A DNA stretch of 64,000 bases from Luteimonas saliphila (GCF_016774335.1 NZ_JAETWA010000045.1:297592-361591), one strand, 5' to 3'; positions 20,177-30,848 are shown, numbered from the stretch's first letter. The notes: generated by a model not told the origin, from the letters alone. Numbers and translations: made by a program.

Positions 20177-21252
20177 TGGCCACGAAGATCCTGTTCGTCG
20201 ACCGCGACGGCACCCTGATCGAGGAACCCGAAGACTTCCAGATCGACGCCTTCGAGAAGCTGAGATTCGTGAGGGACGTGATCCCGGCGATGCTGCGGCT
20301 GCGCGACGCCGGCTTCGAGTTCGTGATCGTCAGCAACCAGGATGGACTGGGCAGCGAGGCCTATCCGCGTGCGGCCTTCGACGGCCCGAACGACCTGATG
20401 CTGCAGGTGTTCGAAAGCCAGGGCATCGTGTTCCGCGAGGTGCTGGTGGACGGCACCTGGCCGGCCGACAACGCGCCCACGCGCAAGCCGGGGCTGGGGC
20501 TGGTGCAACACTACCTGCGCGATCGCGGCATCGACCTCGACCGTTCGGCGATGGTCGGCGACCGCGAGACCGACCTGCAGTTCGCGCGCAACCTCGGCAT
20601 CCGCGGCTTCCAGCTGCGCACCGCGCAGTTCGGCGGCGAGTGGGACTGGGCCGGCATCGCGCACGAGCTGGCCGACGCGCCGCGTCGCGCGGTGGTGCAG
20701 CGGAACACGAAGGAGACGCGGATCCGCGTCGAACTCGACCTCGACCGCGCCGCGGAGGCGAGGGTCACCACCGGGCTGCCGTTCTTCGACCACATGCTCG
20801 ACCAGATCGGCAAGCACGGCGGCTTCGCGCTGGACGTGTCCGCCGAGGGCGACCTGCACATCGACGAGCACCACACCATCGAGGACACCGGCATCGCCCT
20901 GGGCCAGGCCTTGCGCGAGGCGCTGGGCGACAAGCGCGGGATCGCGCGCTACGGCTTCACCCTGCCGATGGACGAGACCCTCGCGAGTGCCGCGCTGGAT
21001 TTCGGCGGCCGACCGTACCTGGTGTTCGAAGGCAGCTTCCGGCGCGAGCGCGTCGGCGACATGCCGACCGAACTGGTGGAACATTTCTTCCGTTCGGTCT
21101 GCGATGCCGCCGCGCTCAACCTCAACCTCAAGGTGGACGGCGAGAACGACCACCACAAGATCGAAGCCTGCTTCAAGGCGTTCGCGCGGGCATTGCGCAT
21201 GGCGATCCGGCGCGAGGGCGTCGAGCTGCCCAGCACCAAGGGGACGCTGTGA
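20176..21252 (+). CDS. hisB: bifunctional histidinol-phosphatase / imidazoleglycerol-phosphate dehydratase
   Basis: A 358-residue fusion of a HAD-type phosphatase (residues 1-165; [15 protein letters not shown] nucleophile Asp, [26 protein letters not shown]) and the dehydratase (about 170-358; [46 protein letters not shown], metal-binding His runs). It does the sixth and eighth steps of the pathway. This fused form is usual in gammaproteobacteria. Start ATG 20176 overlaps the hisC stop by one base. Confidence 0.95.
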   Translation: MATKILFVDRDGTLIEEPEDFQIDAFEKLRFVRDVIPAMLRLRDAGFEFVIVSNQDGLGSEAYPRAAFDGPNDLMLQVFESQGIVFREVLVDGTWPADNAPTRKPGLGLVQHYLRDRGIDLDRSAMVGDRETDLQFARNLGIRGFQLRTAQFGGEWDWAGIAHELADAPRRAVVQRNTKETRIRVELDLDRAAEARVTTGLPFFDHMLDQIGKHGGFALDVSAEGDLHIDEHHTIEDTGIALGQALREALGDKRGIARYGFTLPMDETLASAALDFGGRPYLVFEGSFRRERVGDMPTELVEHFFRSVCDAAALNLNLKVDGENDHHKIEACFKAFARALRMAIRREGVELPSTKGTL

Positions 21253-21851
21253 TCCGGTTGGCCCTGGTCGACGCCGGCGGCGCGAACATCGGTTCGGTAC
21301 GGTACGCGCTGGAGCGGCTCAACGTCGAGGCCACGCTGACGTCGGATGCGGAAGCGATCCGCAACGCCGACCGCGTGATCCTGCCCGGCGTCAGCACAGC
21401 TGCCACGGTGATGCGGCGCCTGCGTGAGCTCGACCTGATCGAAACTCTGCGCGCGTTGCGCCAGCCGCTGCTCGGCGTCTGCGTCGGAATGCAGTTGCTG
21501 TTCGAGCATTCCGAGGAGGACGACACGCCCTGCCTCGGCATCTTGGGCGGACGGGTGCGCCGGCTGCAGACCGCGCCAGGCATTCGCGTCCCGCACATGG
21601 GCTGGAATCGTCTGCAGCCGCGACGCGACGATCCTCTACTGGCCGACTTCGCCGAGGGCGAGTTCGCCTATTTCGTGCACGGCTACGCCGCACCGGTCAC
21701 TGCCGAATGCGTCGCCTCCACCACACACGGCGTCGAGTTCGCCGCGGTGGTCCGTCGCGGCAACGTCATGGGCGCGCAGTTCCACCCCGAACGCTCGGCC
21801 GCCGCCGGGGCACGGCTGCTGCGCAACTTCCTGTCGATGGAGCCCGCATGA
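21249..21851 (+). CDS. hisH: imidazole glycerol phosphate synthase, glutaminase subunit
   Basis: Class I glutamine amidotransferase that feeds ammonia to HisF. The 200-residue protein has the oxyanion strand [12 protein letters not shown], the nucleophile elbow [11 protein letters not shown] and the His-Glu pair in GAQFHPERS (usual S after HPEK; Arg here). GTG 21249 overlaps the hisB stop; the ATG at the end (21848) starts hisA. Confidence 0.95.
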   Translation: MIRLALVDAGGANIGSVRYALERLNVEATLTSDAEAIRNADRVILPGVSTAATVMRRLRELDLIETLRALRQPLLGVCVGMQLLFEHSEEDDTPCLGILGGRVRRLQTAPGIRVPHMGWNRLQPRRDDPLLADFAEGEFAYFVHGYAAPVTAECVASTTHGVEFAAVVRRGNVMGAQFHPERSAAAGARLLRNFLSMEPA

Positions 21852-22600
21852 GCGCCACCTTCACCCTGTATCCGGCGATCGACGTGCGCAACGGCCGCGT
21901 GGTGCGGCTCGCGCAGGGCGACTATGCCCAGGAAACCCGGTACGGCGACGATCCGCTGGCGCTGGCCCGGGCCTACGCGGAGCAGGGGGCGCAGTGGCTG
22001 CACCTGGTCGACCTGGATGCCGCGCGCGCCGGTGGCTATACCCTGCTGCAGCTGGTGCGCGACATCACGTCCTCGACCGGGTTGCAGGTGCAGACGGGTG
22101 GCGGCGTGCGTTCGCGCGACGACGTGCAGCGCATCCTCGACGCCGGCGCCGCGCGCGTGGTGATCGGTTCGCTCGCGGTCCGCGAGGCCGACCATGTCTG
22201 CGACTGGCTCGACGCGCTGGGCAGCGAACGCCTGACGATCGCCCTGGACACGCGCCAGGACCGCGAAGGCATCTGGCGCCTGCCGGTGCACGGCTGGACC
22301 GAAACCGCCGCAGGCACCCTGCAGGAGATGGCGCAGCGCTACGCTGCGCGTGGCCTGCGTCATCTGCTGTGCACCGACATCACCCGCGACGGGATGATGA
22401 CCGGGCCGAACCTGATGCTCTATCGCCTGCTGGCCGAGGCGGTGCCCGGCCTCGCCCTGCAGGCCTCCGGCGGCGTGCGCGACCTCGACGACGTGCTGCA
22501 GTCGCGCGCGCAGGGCTGCGCCGGCGTGGTGCTCGGTCGCTCGCTGCTGGAAGGCAGGTTGCAGCTGCCGCAGGCGCTGGCCGCCGCGGAAGCGCGCTGA
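21848..22600 (+). CDS. hisA: ProFAR isomerase (5-step aminotimidazole carboxamide ribotide isomerase)
   Basis: Amadori isomerisation of ProFAR to PRFAR. A 250-residue (beta/alpha)8 barrel with paired phosphate sites: [20 protein letters not shown] at the start (catalytic Asp in AIDVRNG), [31 protein letters not shown] (second catalytic Asp) and [13 protein letters not shown]. Start overlaps hisH; its final A is the first base of the hisF ATG. Confidence 0.95.
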   Translation: MSATFTLYPAIDVRNGRVVRLAQGDYAQETRYGDDPLALARAYAEQGAQWLHLVDLDAARAGGYTLLQLVRDITSSTGLQVQTGGGVRSRDDVQRILDAGAARVVIGSLAVREADHVCDWLDALGSERLTIALDTRQDREGIWRLPVHGWTETAAGTLQEMAQRYAARGLRHLLCTDITRDGMMTGPNLMLYRLLAEAVPGLALQASGGVRDLDDVLQSRAQGCAGVVLGRSLLEGRLQLPQALAAAEAR

Positions 22601-23373
22601 TGCTCGCGCGCCGCATCATTCCCTGCCTGGACGTGCGAGACGGGCGCGTGGTCAAGGGCGTGCGTTTCCGCGACCACGTCGACATGGGCGACATCGTCGA
22701 ACTGGCCCTGCGCTACCGCGACGAGGGCGCGGACGAGCTGGTGTTCTACGACATCAGCGCCACGCCGCAGCAGCGCTCGGTGGACCGCGGCTGGGTGGAA
22801 CGCGTTTCGGCGCGGATCGACATCCCGTTCTGCGTGGCCGGTGGCATCCGCGACGTCGAAACCGCGCGCGCGGTGCTGCACGCCGGCGCCGACAAGATCT
22901 CGATCAACTCGCCGGCGCTGGAACGGCCGGCGCTGATCTCCGAGCTGGCCGAAGCCTTCGGCGTGCAGTGCGTGGTCGTCGGCATCGACTCGATCCGCGA
23001 GCCGGACGGCGAGTGGCGGGTGCGCACCCATACCGGCGATCCGGACCGCATGCGGGCGCCATCGGTCCGTACACTGGACTGGGTGGTCGAGGCGCAGCGC
23101 CTGGGGGCCGGCGAGATCGTGCTCAACTGCATGGACAGCGACGGCGTGCGCAGGGGCTACGATCTCGGGCAATTGCGCGTCGTGCGCGAGCTGTGCACGG
23201 TGCCGCTGGTCGCCTCCGGCGGCGCAGGGGAGCCCGCGCACTTCGAGGCGGTGTTCCGCGAGGCCGATGTCGACGGCGCGCTCGCCGCAAGCGTGTTCCA
23301 TGGCGGCACGATCCGCATCCCGGAGCTCAAACGACTGCTGCGCGCGCGCGGCGTGGAGGTGCGCAGTGACTGA
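22600..23373 (+). CDS. hisF: imidazole glycerol phosphate synthase, cyclase subunit
   Basis: Converts PRFAR and ammonia to imidazole glycerol phosphate and AICAR, with HisH. The 257-residue barrel has [19 protein letters not shown] (catalytic Asp), [43 protein letters not shown] (second catalytic Asp) and [16 protein letters not shown]. It overlaps hisA by one base and hisIE by eight bases. Length is normal. Confidence 0.95.
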   Translation: MLARRIIPCLDVRDGRVVKGVRFRDHVDMGDIVELALRYRDEGADELVFYDISATPQQRSVDRGWVERVSARIDIPFCVAGGIRDVETARAVLHAGADKISINSPALERPALISELAEAFGVQCVVVGIDSIREPDGEWRVRTHTGDPDRMRAPSVRTLDWVVEAQRLGAGEIVLNCMDSDGVRRGYDLGQLRVVRELCTVPLVASGGAGEPAHFEAVFREADVDGALAASVFHGGTIRIPELKRLLRARGVEVRSD

Positions 23374-23983
23374 GGCAGGCGCGACCGGGGCCACGCTGGA
23401 GAGCCTCGACTGGGACAAAGGCGGTGGCCTGGTGCCGGCGATCGTCCAGGACGCGCGCACCTTGCGCGTGCTGATGCTCGGCTACATGGATCGCGCCGCG
23501 TTGGAGGCGACGCTGTCGTTGCGGCGGGTGACATTCTTCAGCCGCAGCAAGGGCCGGTTATGGACCAAGGGCGAGTCGTCGGGGCATGTGCTGGACCTGG
23601 TTTCAGTCGACGTGGACTGCGACGGCGACACGCTGCTGGTGCTCGCCCATCCGCAGGGGCCGACGTGCCACCTGCAGCGCGAGAGCTGCTTCGCGTCGGC
23701 GCCGGGTTCGACGCTGGCCGAGTTGTCCGCCCTGGTCGAACGGCGTGCGGCGGAGCGGCCGGAAGGCAGCTACACCACGAAGCTGTTCGAGGCTGGCGTG
23801 CGCCGGATGGCGCAGAAGGTGGGCGAAGAGGGCGTGGAGACCGCGCTCGCCGCGGTCGCCGAGGACGACGACGCGGTGCTGGGCGAGGGCGCCGATCTGC
23901 TGTTCCACCTGCTGGTGTTGCTGCGCGCCCGGGGCCTCGGACTTGCGGACGTGGAGGCGAAACTCGCGACGCGGCGCCGCTGA
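23366..23983 (+). CDS. hisI: bifunctional phosphoribosyl-AMP cyclohydrolase / phosphoribosyl-ATP pyrophosphohydrolase
   Basis: Steps two and three of histidine synthesis (HisIE). The 205-residue protein has a HisI domain (about 1-115; [48 protein letters not shown] with zinc-site Cys/Asp, [12 protein letters not shown]) and a HisE domain (about 118-205; [27 protein letters not shown]). GTG 23366 overlaps the hisF end by 8 bases. Last gene of the operon; the next gene is antisense. Confidence 0.94.
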   Translation: MTEAGATGATLESLDWDKGGGLVPAIVQDARTLRVLMLGYMDRAALEATLSLRRVTFFSRSKGRLWTKGESSGHVLDLVSVDVDCDGDTLLVLAHPQGPTCHLQRESCFASAPGSTLAELSALVERRAAERPEGSYTTKLFEAGVRRMAQKVGEEGVETALAAVAEDDDAVLGEGADLLFHLLVLLRARGLGLADVEAKLATRRR

Positions 23984-24088
23984 GGTGGTAGCAGGGGCTT
24001 CGCGCCTCCGTCGTGCCGGAGGCGGCAGGAGGTCGGACCCGGGATCCCGAACAGGCGAGGGATTCTCCCGGTAATGGCGCCAGCTCGA

Positions 24089-24113
24089 GATCCCTCGCTG
24101 CGCTCGGGATGAC
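24089..24113. repeat. Copy of the 'gtcatcccgagcgcagcgag' repeat (reverse arm)
   Basis: A clean copy of the reverse arm lies between hisIE and the convergent cyclase gene, with a degenerate partner at about 24042-24064. It may act in transcript ends of both genes. Confidence 0.65.
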
Positions 24114-24168
24114 AAGGCGCCGTGCCCGAAACGACAAGGCGACGTACGCCGCGCGCGGCGACAGCCTG

Positions 24169-25983
24169 CTAGGCCGCGGTGATCGAAGTGCGCACGCAGT
24201 CGCGGCCGTTGGCCTTGGCCGCGTACAGCGCCTTGTCGGCGGTATCCAAGGCGTCGTCGATGTCGTCGGAGGCTTCCGGGGCGATCGTATGCACTCCGAT
24301 GCTGGCGGAGATCTGCAACCGCGTGCCCTGCGACTCCCAGTGCTCGGCGACCAGCGCCTGTCGCACTTCTTCGGCCACCGCCACCGCGGCGCGCAGGTCG
24401 TGGTCGGGAAGCACCACCACGAATTCCTCGCCACCGAAGCGCGCCAGCAGCGCCTCGTGCGGGCGCAGGGCACGCCCGATCCGGCGCGCCGCCCAGCGCA
24501 GGCAGTCGTCGCCCACCAGGTGCCCATGGCGGTCGTTGATCGACTTGAAATGGTCGAGATCGACCATCAGCAGCGACAGCGGCCGCCGCGAGTCGCGGCA
24601 TTCCGCCAGCAGACGATCGAAGCCCTCGTGGAAGTAGCTGCGGTTGTACAGGCCGGTGAGCGCGTCGCGGCGGCTGGAATCCTGCAGCTTCATGTGCGCG
24701 TCCTCGAGCTGTGACAGCGCCTGCTGCAGCTCCTGGGTGCGCAGGGCCACGTTGCGCTCCAGCTCGCGGTTGGCCTCGTTGGTGATGCGCTGGTTCTCGT
24801 TGCGCAGTTGCGCATAGCGGTAGCCCAGCGCGATCGAGAGCAGCAGCATCTCCAGCGCCGAGCCGATCTGCACGCCGTACTCGGTGGCGAAGTTCTTGGG
24901 CAGGGCGCCGAAGGCGAGCAGGGTGAAGATGGCGGTGCCGAGCAGGAACATCGACCAGGCCAGCAGCAGCAGCCGCGCGGGCGTGTAGCCGCGACGCAGC
25001 ACGTGGATGGTGGCGAGCACGATCCAGATCACGCCCACCAGCACCGCACGCGAGGCGATCGGCGTGGAGATGCGGTACGGCAGCCAGATCGAGGCGAGGC
25101 CGAAGACCAGGAAGAACACGATCAGCGCGATCGTGCCCGCGTTGAGTCTTGGCGCCCGCTGCGGAAGCTCGAGGAAGGTGCGCGCGAATTGCAGCATCGC
25201 CACCAGCGCCAGGCAGATCGAGATCGGCACCATGTGGTCCGCCATCCACGGCGAATCCGGCCACAGGTACTCGAAACCCAGCCCGTTGAGCGTGAACAGC
25301 ACCAGCCCGAACGCGGTGATGTGGCACAGGTACCAGAAGTAGCTGGCGTCGCGCAGCGAGAGCCACAGCACCAGGTTGTAGAAGAACAGCGCCAGCAGGA
25401 TGCCGTAGTACAGGCCGATCGCCAGCTGCGCGTCGCGCGAAACCTCGGTGAACGCGGCCTGCGTGTACAGGTGCAGCGGCACCTGCATCGAGCTCTCGCT
25501 CTCGACACGGACCAGGAGCTGCACCGGCGTGTCGACCGGCAGGTCGACCAGGACGTTGGGATGCCGGTAGCGCACGCTGCGGGCCGAGAACGGCACGTGG
25601 TCGCCGCCGACATGCTGCACGACGCGGCCATCCGGGTAGCGCAGGAACATCTCGATCCGGTCGCTGAGCGGATACTCCTGCACCAACAGCCAGCGCTGCT
25701 CGCCGGCATTGCGGTTGACGATCGTGGCGTGGAACCAGAACGCGCCGCTCTGGAAGCCGAAGGCGTCCTTGCCGTCCGGCAGCGGCGCGAACTCGCCGTC
25801 GGCGACGCGGCGCCAGGCATTGGCGGGCTGGTCGGCGAGGCTGGCGTCGTGCCGGTAGGTGAGGTGCGGCGAAAGTCCGGCGTTGGTGGTGTCGGCGGCC
25901 AGCTCGAGGGCGGGGCCGGCCGCGACGGGCAGGCTCAGCACGAGGGCCAGCCACGCGAGGATGCAACGCAACGCCATCGTCAT
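24169..25983 (-). CDS. 7TMR-DISM diguanylate cyclase
   Basis: A 604-residue membrane protein: signal peptide (about 1-22), periplasmic 7TMR-DISM extracellular domain (about 25-180, with GAFWFHATIVN and LRYPDGRVV), seven membrane helices (about 185-385), a coiled linker (ELERNVALRTQELQQALSQL), and a C-terminal GGDEF domain (about 430-600). The active site reads FGGEEF, with VDLDHFKSINDRHGHLVGD before it, so it should make c-di-GMP. The allosteric I-site RxxD upstream is RPHE, so product inhibition may be lost. The ligand of the periplasmic domain is unknown. ATG 25983 gives a proper signal peptide; the longer frame upstream is antisense shadow. Confidence 0.88.
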   Translation of the reverse strand: MTMALRCILAWLALVLSLPVAAGPALELAADTTNAGLSPHLTYRHDASLADQPANAWRRVADGEFAPLPDGKDAFGFQSGAFWFHATIVNRNAGEQRWLLVQEYPLSDRIEMFLRYPDGRVVQHVGGDHVPFSARSVRYRHPNVLVDLPVDTPVQLLVRVESESSMQVPLHLYTQAAFTEVSRDAQLAIGLYYGILLALFFYNLVLWLSLRDASYFWYLCHITAFGLVLFTLNGLGFEYLWPDSPWMADHMVPISICLALVAMLQFARTFLELPQRAPRLNAGTIALIVFFLVFGLASIWLPYRISTPIASRAVLVGVIWIVLATIHVLRRGYTPARLLLLAWSMFLLGTAIFTLLAFGALPKNFATEYGVQIGSALEMLLLSIALGYRYAQLRNENQRITNEANRELERNVALRTQELQQALSQLEDAHMKLQDSSRRDALTGLYNRSYFHEGFDRLLAECRDSRRPLSLLMVDLDHFKSINDRHGHLVGDDCLRWAARRIGRALRPHEALLARFGGEEFVVVLPDHDLRAAVAVAEEVRQALVAEHWESQGTRLQISASIGVHTIAPEASDDIDDALDTADKALYAAKANGRDCVRTSITAA

Positions 25984-26103
25984 CGTCTGCCCCGGCCTGT
26001 CGCGGATTCCATCAGCGCGTTTCCGTCCATTGCTCCCGTCGGCAACAGGGGTAACGCCAATGCCCGCCATAATGGGACAAACCGGGCGATGTGGGGAGAC
26101 ACC

Positions 26104-27663
26104 GTGCGTCAAGGTCGAGGCACCTGCTTGCTGTCGCTGCTGCTGTTGCCGGTCATGGCGGCGAGCGCGTGGGCGTGCACCAGTGGCGCGGTGTTCGAGG
26201 ACGGCAATCGCGACGGCCGCCGCCAGTCCGGCGAGCGCGGCCTGGCGGGCGTGCGCGTGTCGAACGGTCGGGAAATCGTTTCCAGCGATACCAGTGGCTT
26301 CTGGCGCCTGCCCGGGGGTGGCTCGATGCCGGTGTTCGTGATCAAGCCTGCCGGCTTTACCGTCACCAGCGCCGAGGGCGGGCTGCCCGCCTCCTGGCAC
26401 GGACCAGGCGCCGCGTCCTGCGACTTCGCGCTGCAGCCGGCGGCACGTGGCGGCGAAGGACTGAAGGTGATCGTCTCCAGCGACCCCCAGGCCGGCACGG
26501 TGCGCGAGGTCGACTACTACGCCCGTGTGGTGGCGCGTGCGCTCGCGCCGCATCGCGACGCGGCGCTCGGGCTGACCCTGGGCGACATCGCCAACGACGA
26601 TCTGGCGCTGTACGACGGGATCAACCGCGCCACCGCGTCGCTCGGCGTGCCCTGGGTGCATGTCGCCGGCAACCACGACCTGGACCCCGGCGCACGGGAC
26701 GACCACGATTCGCTCGCCACGTTCCGGCGCGTGTTCGGTCCGGACACCTGGGCCTGGGAGGAGCACGAGGCGGTGTTCGTGATGCTGGACAACGTCGTCG
26801 CGATGCCGGGCGGCCGTCCCGCCTATGTCGGCGGCCTGCGCGAGGACCAGTTCGGTTTCCTCGAGCGCTACCTACAGCACATCGATCGCGAGCGCCTGCT
26901 GGTGATCGCGGCCCACATCCCCTGGTTCGACACCGCAGCGGTCGATCGTCCAGCCAGCGTGCGCGTGGCCGACCGCGAACGGCTGTTCGCCCTGCTGCGA
27001 TCGTTCCCCAGGCTGCTGTTGCTGAGCGGTCACCGCCACGCCCAGCGGCAGTTCTTCCACGATGCACGCACGGGCTGGCAGGGCGATGCGCCGTTGCGCG
27101 AGTACAACGTCGGCGCGATGAGCGGGTCGTACTGGTCCGGCGTCGCCGACACCGATGGCATCCCGCTGTCGACCATGGCCGACGGCACGCCGCGCGGCTT
27201 CGCGACCTTGCGCATCGCGGACGACGGCGGCTACCGGCTGGCCTGGCATCCGACGACGCTCCCGGCGGACGATCCTTCGCGGACCGACGCGATGGCCCTG
27301 CATGCGCCGAAGCTGCTGCGGCATGGCGCCTATCCCGCCTGGGGGGTGTACGCCAACGTCTTCATGGGCCACGCCGGGACCCGGGTCGAGTACCGCGTCG
27401 ACGAAGGCGAGTGGTCGCCGATGGCCTGGACGCAGGCGCCGGACCCGCGAGTGCTGGTCGAGAACGTCCGCGACGATCTCGCCGACACGCTGCGCAGCTT
27501 CGACCGTTCGCCCGAAGCGGAACCCTCGCCGCACCTGTGGCGTGGCGCGCTGCCGACCCGCCTCGCGCCCGGCCCGCACCGGGTGGAGGTGCGCGCCTTC
27601 GACGACCACGGCGGCGAGCACCGCGCCTCGATCGTCTACCGGCTGGTCGAGCTGTCGCCGTGA
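26104..27663 (+). CDS. secreted calcineurin-like metallophosphoesterase
   Basis: A 519-residue exported protein. Signal peptide (LLSLLLLPVMAASAWA) is followed by a Cys-rich start and an SdrD-B/Cna-type linker domain (about 30-105; VFEDGNRDGRRQSGERGLAGVRV), then a calcineurin-type core (about 115-320: SSDPQAG in place of usual SDxH, TLGDIANDD, VAGNHDLDPG, AAHIPWFD, LSGHRHAQ) and a C-terminal beta domain (about 400-515). Similar to predicted secreted 5'-nucleotidase/phosphodiesterase-like enzymes; substrate unknown. GTG 26104 is preferred since GGGGAG lies 6 bases upstream; ATG 26089 is the alternative. Divergent from the cyclase gene. Confidence 0.82.
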   Translation: MRQGRGTCLLSLLLLPVMAASAWACTSGAVFEDGNRDGRRQSGERGLAGVRVSNGREIVSSDTSGFWRLPGGGSMPVFVIKPAGFTVTSAEGGLPASWHGPGAASCDFALQPAARGGEGLKVIVSSDPQAGTVREVDYYARVVARALAPHRDAALGLTLGDIANDDLALYDGINRATASLGVPWVHVAGNHDLDPGARDDHDSLATFRRVFGPDTWAWEEHEAVFVMLDNVVAMPGGRPAYVGGLREDQFGFLERYLQHIDRERLLVIAAHIPWFDTAAVDRPASVRVADRERLFALLRSFPRLLLLSGHRHAQRQFFHDARTGWQGDAPLREYNVGAMSGSYWSGVADTDGIPLSTMADGTPRGFATLRIADDGGYRLAWHPTTLPADDPSRTDAMALHAPKLLRHGAYPAWGVYANVFMGHAGTRVEYRVDEGEWSPMAWTQAPDPRVLVENVRDDLADTLRSFDRSPEAEPSPHLWRGALPTRLAPGPHRVEVRAFDDHGGEHRASIVYRLVELSP

Positions 27664-27688
27664 AGCCGCGGCTCCGGGCCTCGCGCCG

Positions 27689-28606
27689 CTAGAGCGGATG
27701 CGGATAGGCCAGCACGGGACCGCGCACCAGGCCCGCCTCCCAGGCGTGCAGGCGCGCGCGGATCTCCTCGCCGATCCAGATCTGCGGATACGACGATTCG
27801 TGTCCCTCCATCGTCTCGCGCCGCGACACCTGGCGGCGGGCGTAGTCGAACGCGTCGAGCAGGCCGCCGTCGCGGTTGAGGCCCTCGACCAGCAGCGCGC
27901 GCCCGAAGTAGGTGGCGCTGGTGCTGTCGCCGCAGCCGAAGGACGGCCGGTCGTGGCGCGCGGCGGTGACGACGAGGGTGTCGGGTGCGGCCAGCACGGG
28001 GATGAAGCCGCCGGAATAGCACGCCGAGACGATCAGCAGCCGGTGGCGGATGCCGGCGTCGTCGAGCGCGGCGCGCAGCTGCTGCGGCGACAGTGTGGTG
28101 TCGAACCGGTCGGCGAGGCTGACCGTCAGCTCGTGCCCGGGGCTGCCGTGGCTGGTGACGAAGAGCAGCAGCAGGTCCTCTTCCGGGTCCATCCTGGCGG
28201 CGATGCCCTGCAGCGCATGGCGCAGGTTGTCGAGCGTGGCCAGCGGGCGCGGCGCGGCCGCGAGGCTGTCGGGATGGTTGACCAGTGCGAGCGCGCGGCC
28301 GCCGGCGCCATAGCGCGCCGTGGCCAGCGTTTCGAAATAGGCGGCCTCGTTGCGGAACACGTCCTCGTTGCCGTCGCCGGCGAACGACAGTGCGAACAGG
28401 TCGACTCGCCCCGCCTGCTGCGCGGGCATCTGCGCAAGCCGGGCCTCGATCAGCGCACGATCGCGCAGGGCCACCGGATCGATGGCCTCGTCGGCGGCCG
28501 CCGTGGCATGGCCCGCGAGGCATGCGACTGCAAGGAGGCAGGCCAGAAAGCGCGGCGCCCGAAGCGGGCGCCGGGATCGCAGTGCCTCGGCCCCCACGCA
28601 ACTCAC
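27689..28606 (-). CDS. secreted C13 (legumain/caspase-like) cysteine protease
   Basis: A 305-residue exported protein: signal peptide [17 protein letters not shown], then a caspase-fold domain with the catalytic His in [11 protein letters not shown] (H153) and catalytic Cys in [12 protein letters not shown] (C196), the order and spacing of peptidase family C13/legumain. Strand [21 protein letters not shown] precedes the His. Bacterial C13-type proteins are mostly uncharacterised. I chose GTG 28606, which overlaps the mtnC stop (GTGA); a later GTG at 28597 would also leave the signal peptide. No maturation prosegment is obvious. The link to methionine salvage is unexplained. Confidence 0.8.
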   Translation of the reverse strand: MSCVGAEALRSRRPLRAPRFLACLLAVACLAGHATAAADEAIDPVALRDRALIEARLAQMPAQQAGRVDLFALSFAGDGNEDVFRNEAAYFETLATARYGAGGRALALVNHPDSLAAAPRPLATLDNLRHALQGIAARMDPEEDLLLLFVTSHGSPGHELTVSLADRFDTTLSPQQLRAALDDAGIRHRLLIVSACYSGGFIPVLAAPDTLVVTAARHDRPSFGCGDSTSATYFGRALLVEGLNRDGGLLDAFDYARRQVSRRETMEGHESSYPQIWIGEEIRARLHAWEAGLVRGPVLAYPHPL

Positions 28607-29328
28607 GCGCCCGGCGTGACGCCGTCGAATCCGGTGGCGCGCGGATGGCCGCCGGTCCCGTCGCCGCTGCGCGGCTGCGGGTAGTCCGGGAGCCGGTCGA
28701 TCAGGGTGGTGCGCATGCCCGCGTCGCGCGCGGCATCGAGTTCGGCGACCACGTCGGACAGGAACAGGATGTCCCCGGGCGCGACACCCAGCTCCCGCGC
28801 GATCCGTGCATAGCTCCCGGCCTCGCGCTTGCCGCCCACGCCCGTATCGAACCAGCCGCAGAACAGTCCGCTCAGGTCGCCGGCATCGGTATGCGCGAAC
28901 AGCAGCTTCTGCGCCGGCACCGAGCCCGACGAATACACGGCCAGCGCATGCCCGTCGGCGTGCCAGCGTCGCAGCGCCGCTACCGCATCCGGATACACCG
29001 GCGCGGTGAAGTCGGCGCTCTCGTAACCCGCTGCCCAGACCATGCCCTGCAAGGCCTTGAGTGCGGTGTGCTTGCGGTCCTCGTCGATCCAGCCCTGCAG
29101 GGTCTCGACGATCATCGCGTCCTGGCACAGGCCACCGCCTTCGAGCGCGACCATGTCCAGCCAGCGACGGACCTCCGGATCCTGGCCGTGCTCGCGCACG
29201 AAGCGCGGAAGTTCGCGGCGCGCATACGGGAACAGCACGTCCTTGACGAACGAGATCGAGGACGTGGTGCCCTCGATGTCGGTCAGGATCAGCGGCGGGC
29301 GGGAGGTCGCGGGCGTCGTCATCGCCAT
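28603..29328 (-). CDS. mtnC: enolase-phosphatase E1
   Basis: Enolises and dephosphorylates a diketone intermediate of the methionine salvage pathway to give acireductone. A 241-residue HAD-family protein: nucleophile Asp in [18 protein letters not shown] (start of the family signature), [23 protein letters not shown] with the phosphate-binding Lys, and [13 protein letters not shown] (late Asp). ATG 29328 is chosen; ATG 29322 and GTG 29349 are also possible. It lies between mtnD (upstream) and the C13 protease, which its stop overlaps. The gap of 42 bases to mtnD suggests one transcript. Confidence 0.93.
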   Translation of the reverse strand: MAMTTPATSRPPLILTDIEGTTSSISFVKDVLFPYARRELPRFVREHGQDPEVRRWLDMVALEGGGLCQDAMIVETLQGWIDEDRKHTALKALQGMVWAAGYESADFTAPVYPDAVAALRRWHADGHALAVYSSGSVPAQKLLFAHTDAGDLSGLFCGWFDTGVGGKREAGSYARIARELGVAPGDILFLSDVVAELDAARDAGMRTTLIDRLPDYPQPRSGDGTGGHPRATGFDGVTPGA

Positions 29329-29370
29329 AGCGTAGCGCGTTGCGTGCACGATCCGGCCCCGGCGGACGGG

Positions 29371-29928
29371 TCAGCCCGTCGTCGGCACGTCGTAGCGCGG
29401 GAACCTGCGCGCGATGTCGGTGCCGGTGAAATGGCCGATCCAGCCGTCGGGCTGCTGGAAGAAGCGGATCGCGACGAAGCGCGGCTCCGGGCCCATGTCG
29501 AACCAGTGGGTGGTGCCGTCGGGCACCGCGATCAGGTCGTCCTTCACGCATTCGATCTCGTAGACCTTCTCGCCCACGTGCAGGGTGAACAGGCCCGAGC
29601 CGTCGACGAAGAAGCGCACTTCGTCCTCGTTGTGGTAGTGCTCGTCGAGGAACTTGCCGCGCAGTTCTTCCTTCTTCGGGTTGTCCGGGACGATGCTGAT
29701 CACGTCGACCGTGGTGAAGCCACGCTCGGCGGAGATGCGGTCGATGTCGGACTTGTAGGCGGCCAGCACCTGTTCCGGCGTGGCACCGGCCGTCACCGGC
29801 TGGCTGGCCTGCCAGCGTTCGAAGTGCACGCCGATCTTCGCCAGCTCGCGCGCGATCTCGTCGCCGTCGTGGCTGCTGAATTCCGGGGCGTCGGGCTGGT
29901 GTTCGGAGAAGATGCGGAGTCGGCTCAT
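29371..29928 (-). CDS. mtnD: acireductone dioxygenase
   Basis: Oxidises acireductone to the 2-keto acid of methionine (Fe form) or to formate, CO and methylthiopropionate (Ni form). The 185-residue cupin has the metal site [16 protein letters not shown] (two His and one Glu) and a third His in [10 protein letters not shown]. Full family length. ATG 29928 is the start; the longer frame upstream is shadow. About 107 bases separate it from mtnB. Confidence 0.94.
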   Translation of the reverse strand: MSRLRIFSEHQPDAPEFSSHDGDEIARELAKIGVHFERWQASQPVTAGATPEQVLAAYKSDIDRISAERGFTTVDVISIVPDNPKKEELRGKFLDEHYHNEDEVRFFVDGSGLFTLHVGEKVYEIECVKDDLIAVPDGTTHWFDMGPEPRFVAIRFFQQPDGWIGHFTGTDIARRFPRYDVPTTG

Positions 29929-30035
29929 GGCGGCAGGCTCTCGGGACGACGGGGAGGCGATCAGGCTAGCAGCCGGGTCGGGAACAGGAAATGACGCGGG
30001 CGGAACGCCCGCGTTCCGTCGCGGCAACGCCGCCG

Positions 30036-30671
30036 TCAGTGGACGGTGGTGATCCGACGCAGGTCCAGCTCGCAGCCGAGCAGGAACTCGAAGGCATCCA
30101 GGTGCCTGCGCGCCTCGGCCATGTCGCGGCCCCAGGCGTACAGTCCATGCCCCTGGATCAGGTAGCCCCACAGCGGACCGCGGTCGAGCAGCGCCTCGAC
30201 CTTCGCGGCCAGGGTCGGCATGTCCTGGCTGTTGGGCAGCACCGGCAGCTCGATCGCGGCCTCGTGGGTTTCGTTGCCGCGGAACGCCTTGAGCAGCTCG
30301 TAGCCCTCGAGCCGGACGCTGCGCGGGAAGATGCGCGAGGCGACCGTCTGGTTGTGCGAATGGGTGTGCAGGATGCAGCCGACGTCCGGGAAGCGCCGGT
30401 ACAGCTGCGTGTGCAGCAGCGTCTCCGCGGAGGGCCGGTGGTCGCTGCCGACGGCGAAGCCATCGAAGTCGACCACCATGATGTCGTCCTCGGTCAGGCG
30501 CCCCTTGTCGCGGCCGGACACGGTGATCGCCGCATGCCGTTCGTCCAGCCGCGAGGAGAAGTTGCTGCTCGTGGCCGGCGTCCAGCCGAGCTGCGCGAGC
30601 TCGCGCACGTTCGCGATCAGTTCGCCCGCGAGCTCGTGCAGGCGCTGGGGGTCGTAGGGCAGGGCGCTCAT
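30036..30671 (-). CDS. mtnB: methylthioribulose-1-phosphate dehydratase
   Basis: Dehydrates methylthioribulose-1-phosphate in methionine salvage; class II aldolase fold with zinc. The 211-residue protein has [32 protein letters not shown], the zinc pair in [14 protein letters not shown] and the late His in [11 protein letters not shown]. First gene of the mtnB-mtnD-mtnC-protease run. mtnA, which supplies the substrate, is not in the window. A GATTGGTGATTCGTG repeat (30698-30738) lies 27 bases upstream. Confidence 0.94.
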   Translation of the reverse strand: MSALPYDPQRLHELAGELIANVRELAQLGWTPATSSNFSSRLDERHAAITVSGRDKGRLTEDDIMVVDFDGFAVGSDHRPSAETLLHTQLYRRFPDVGCILHTHSHNQTVASRIFPRSVRLEGYELLKAFRGNETHEAAIELPVLPNSQDMPTLAAKVEALLDRGPLWGYLIQGHGLYAWGRDMAEARRHLDAFEFLLGCELDLRRITTVH

Positions 30672-30697
30672 GCGCGGAAGTCTAGCTTGAAAGCAGG

Positions 30698-30848
30698 GAT
30701 TGGTGATTCGTGATTGGTGATTCGTGATTGGTGATTCGCACGAGCACGGCTTTCGCGCCGCCTGAAGAGGGTTCGGTCGGTACCAGCGATTGCCGGCATC
30801 GGCATGTCCGGATCGGCGGCGGCACCGATCACCAATCACCAATCACCG
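30698..30848. repeat. Inverted repeat pair of the GATTGGTGATTCGT family upstream of mtnB
   Basis: 30698-30738 is three tandem 14-base units (last one base short); 30827-30848 is the inverse. The 88 bases between differ from those in the 364-496 pair, so only the arms are shared. It occupies the gap between mtnB and the NSS transporter stop (30852). Same family as the argF'-argG pair. Confidence 0.75.

Noticed and set aside
24808..26103. Open frame upstream of the phosphoesterase start (+)
   Set aside because: It is antisense to the 7TMR-DISM cyclase gene and has no domain; GC-rich codon bias creates such shadows.
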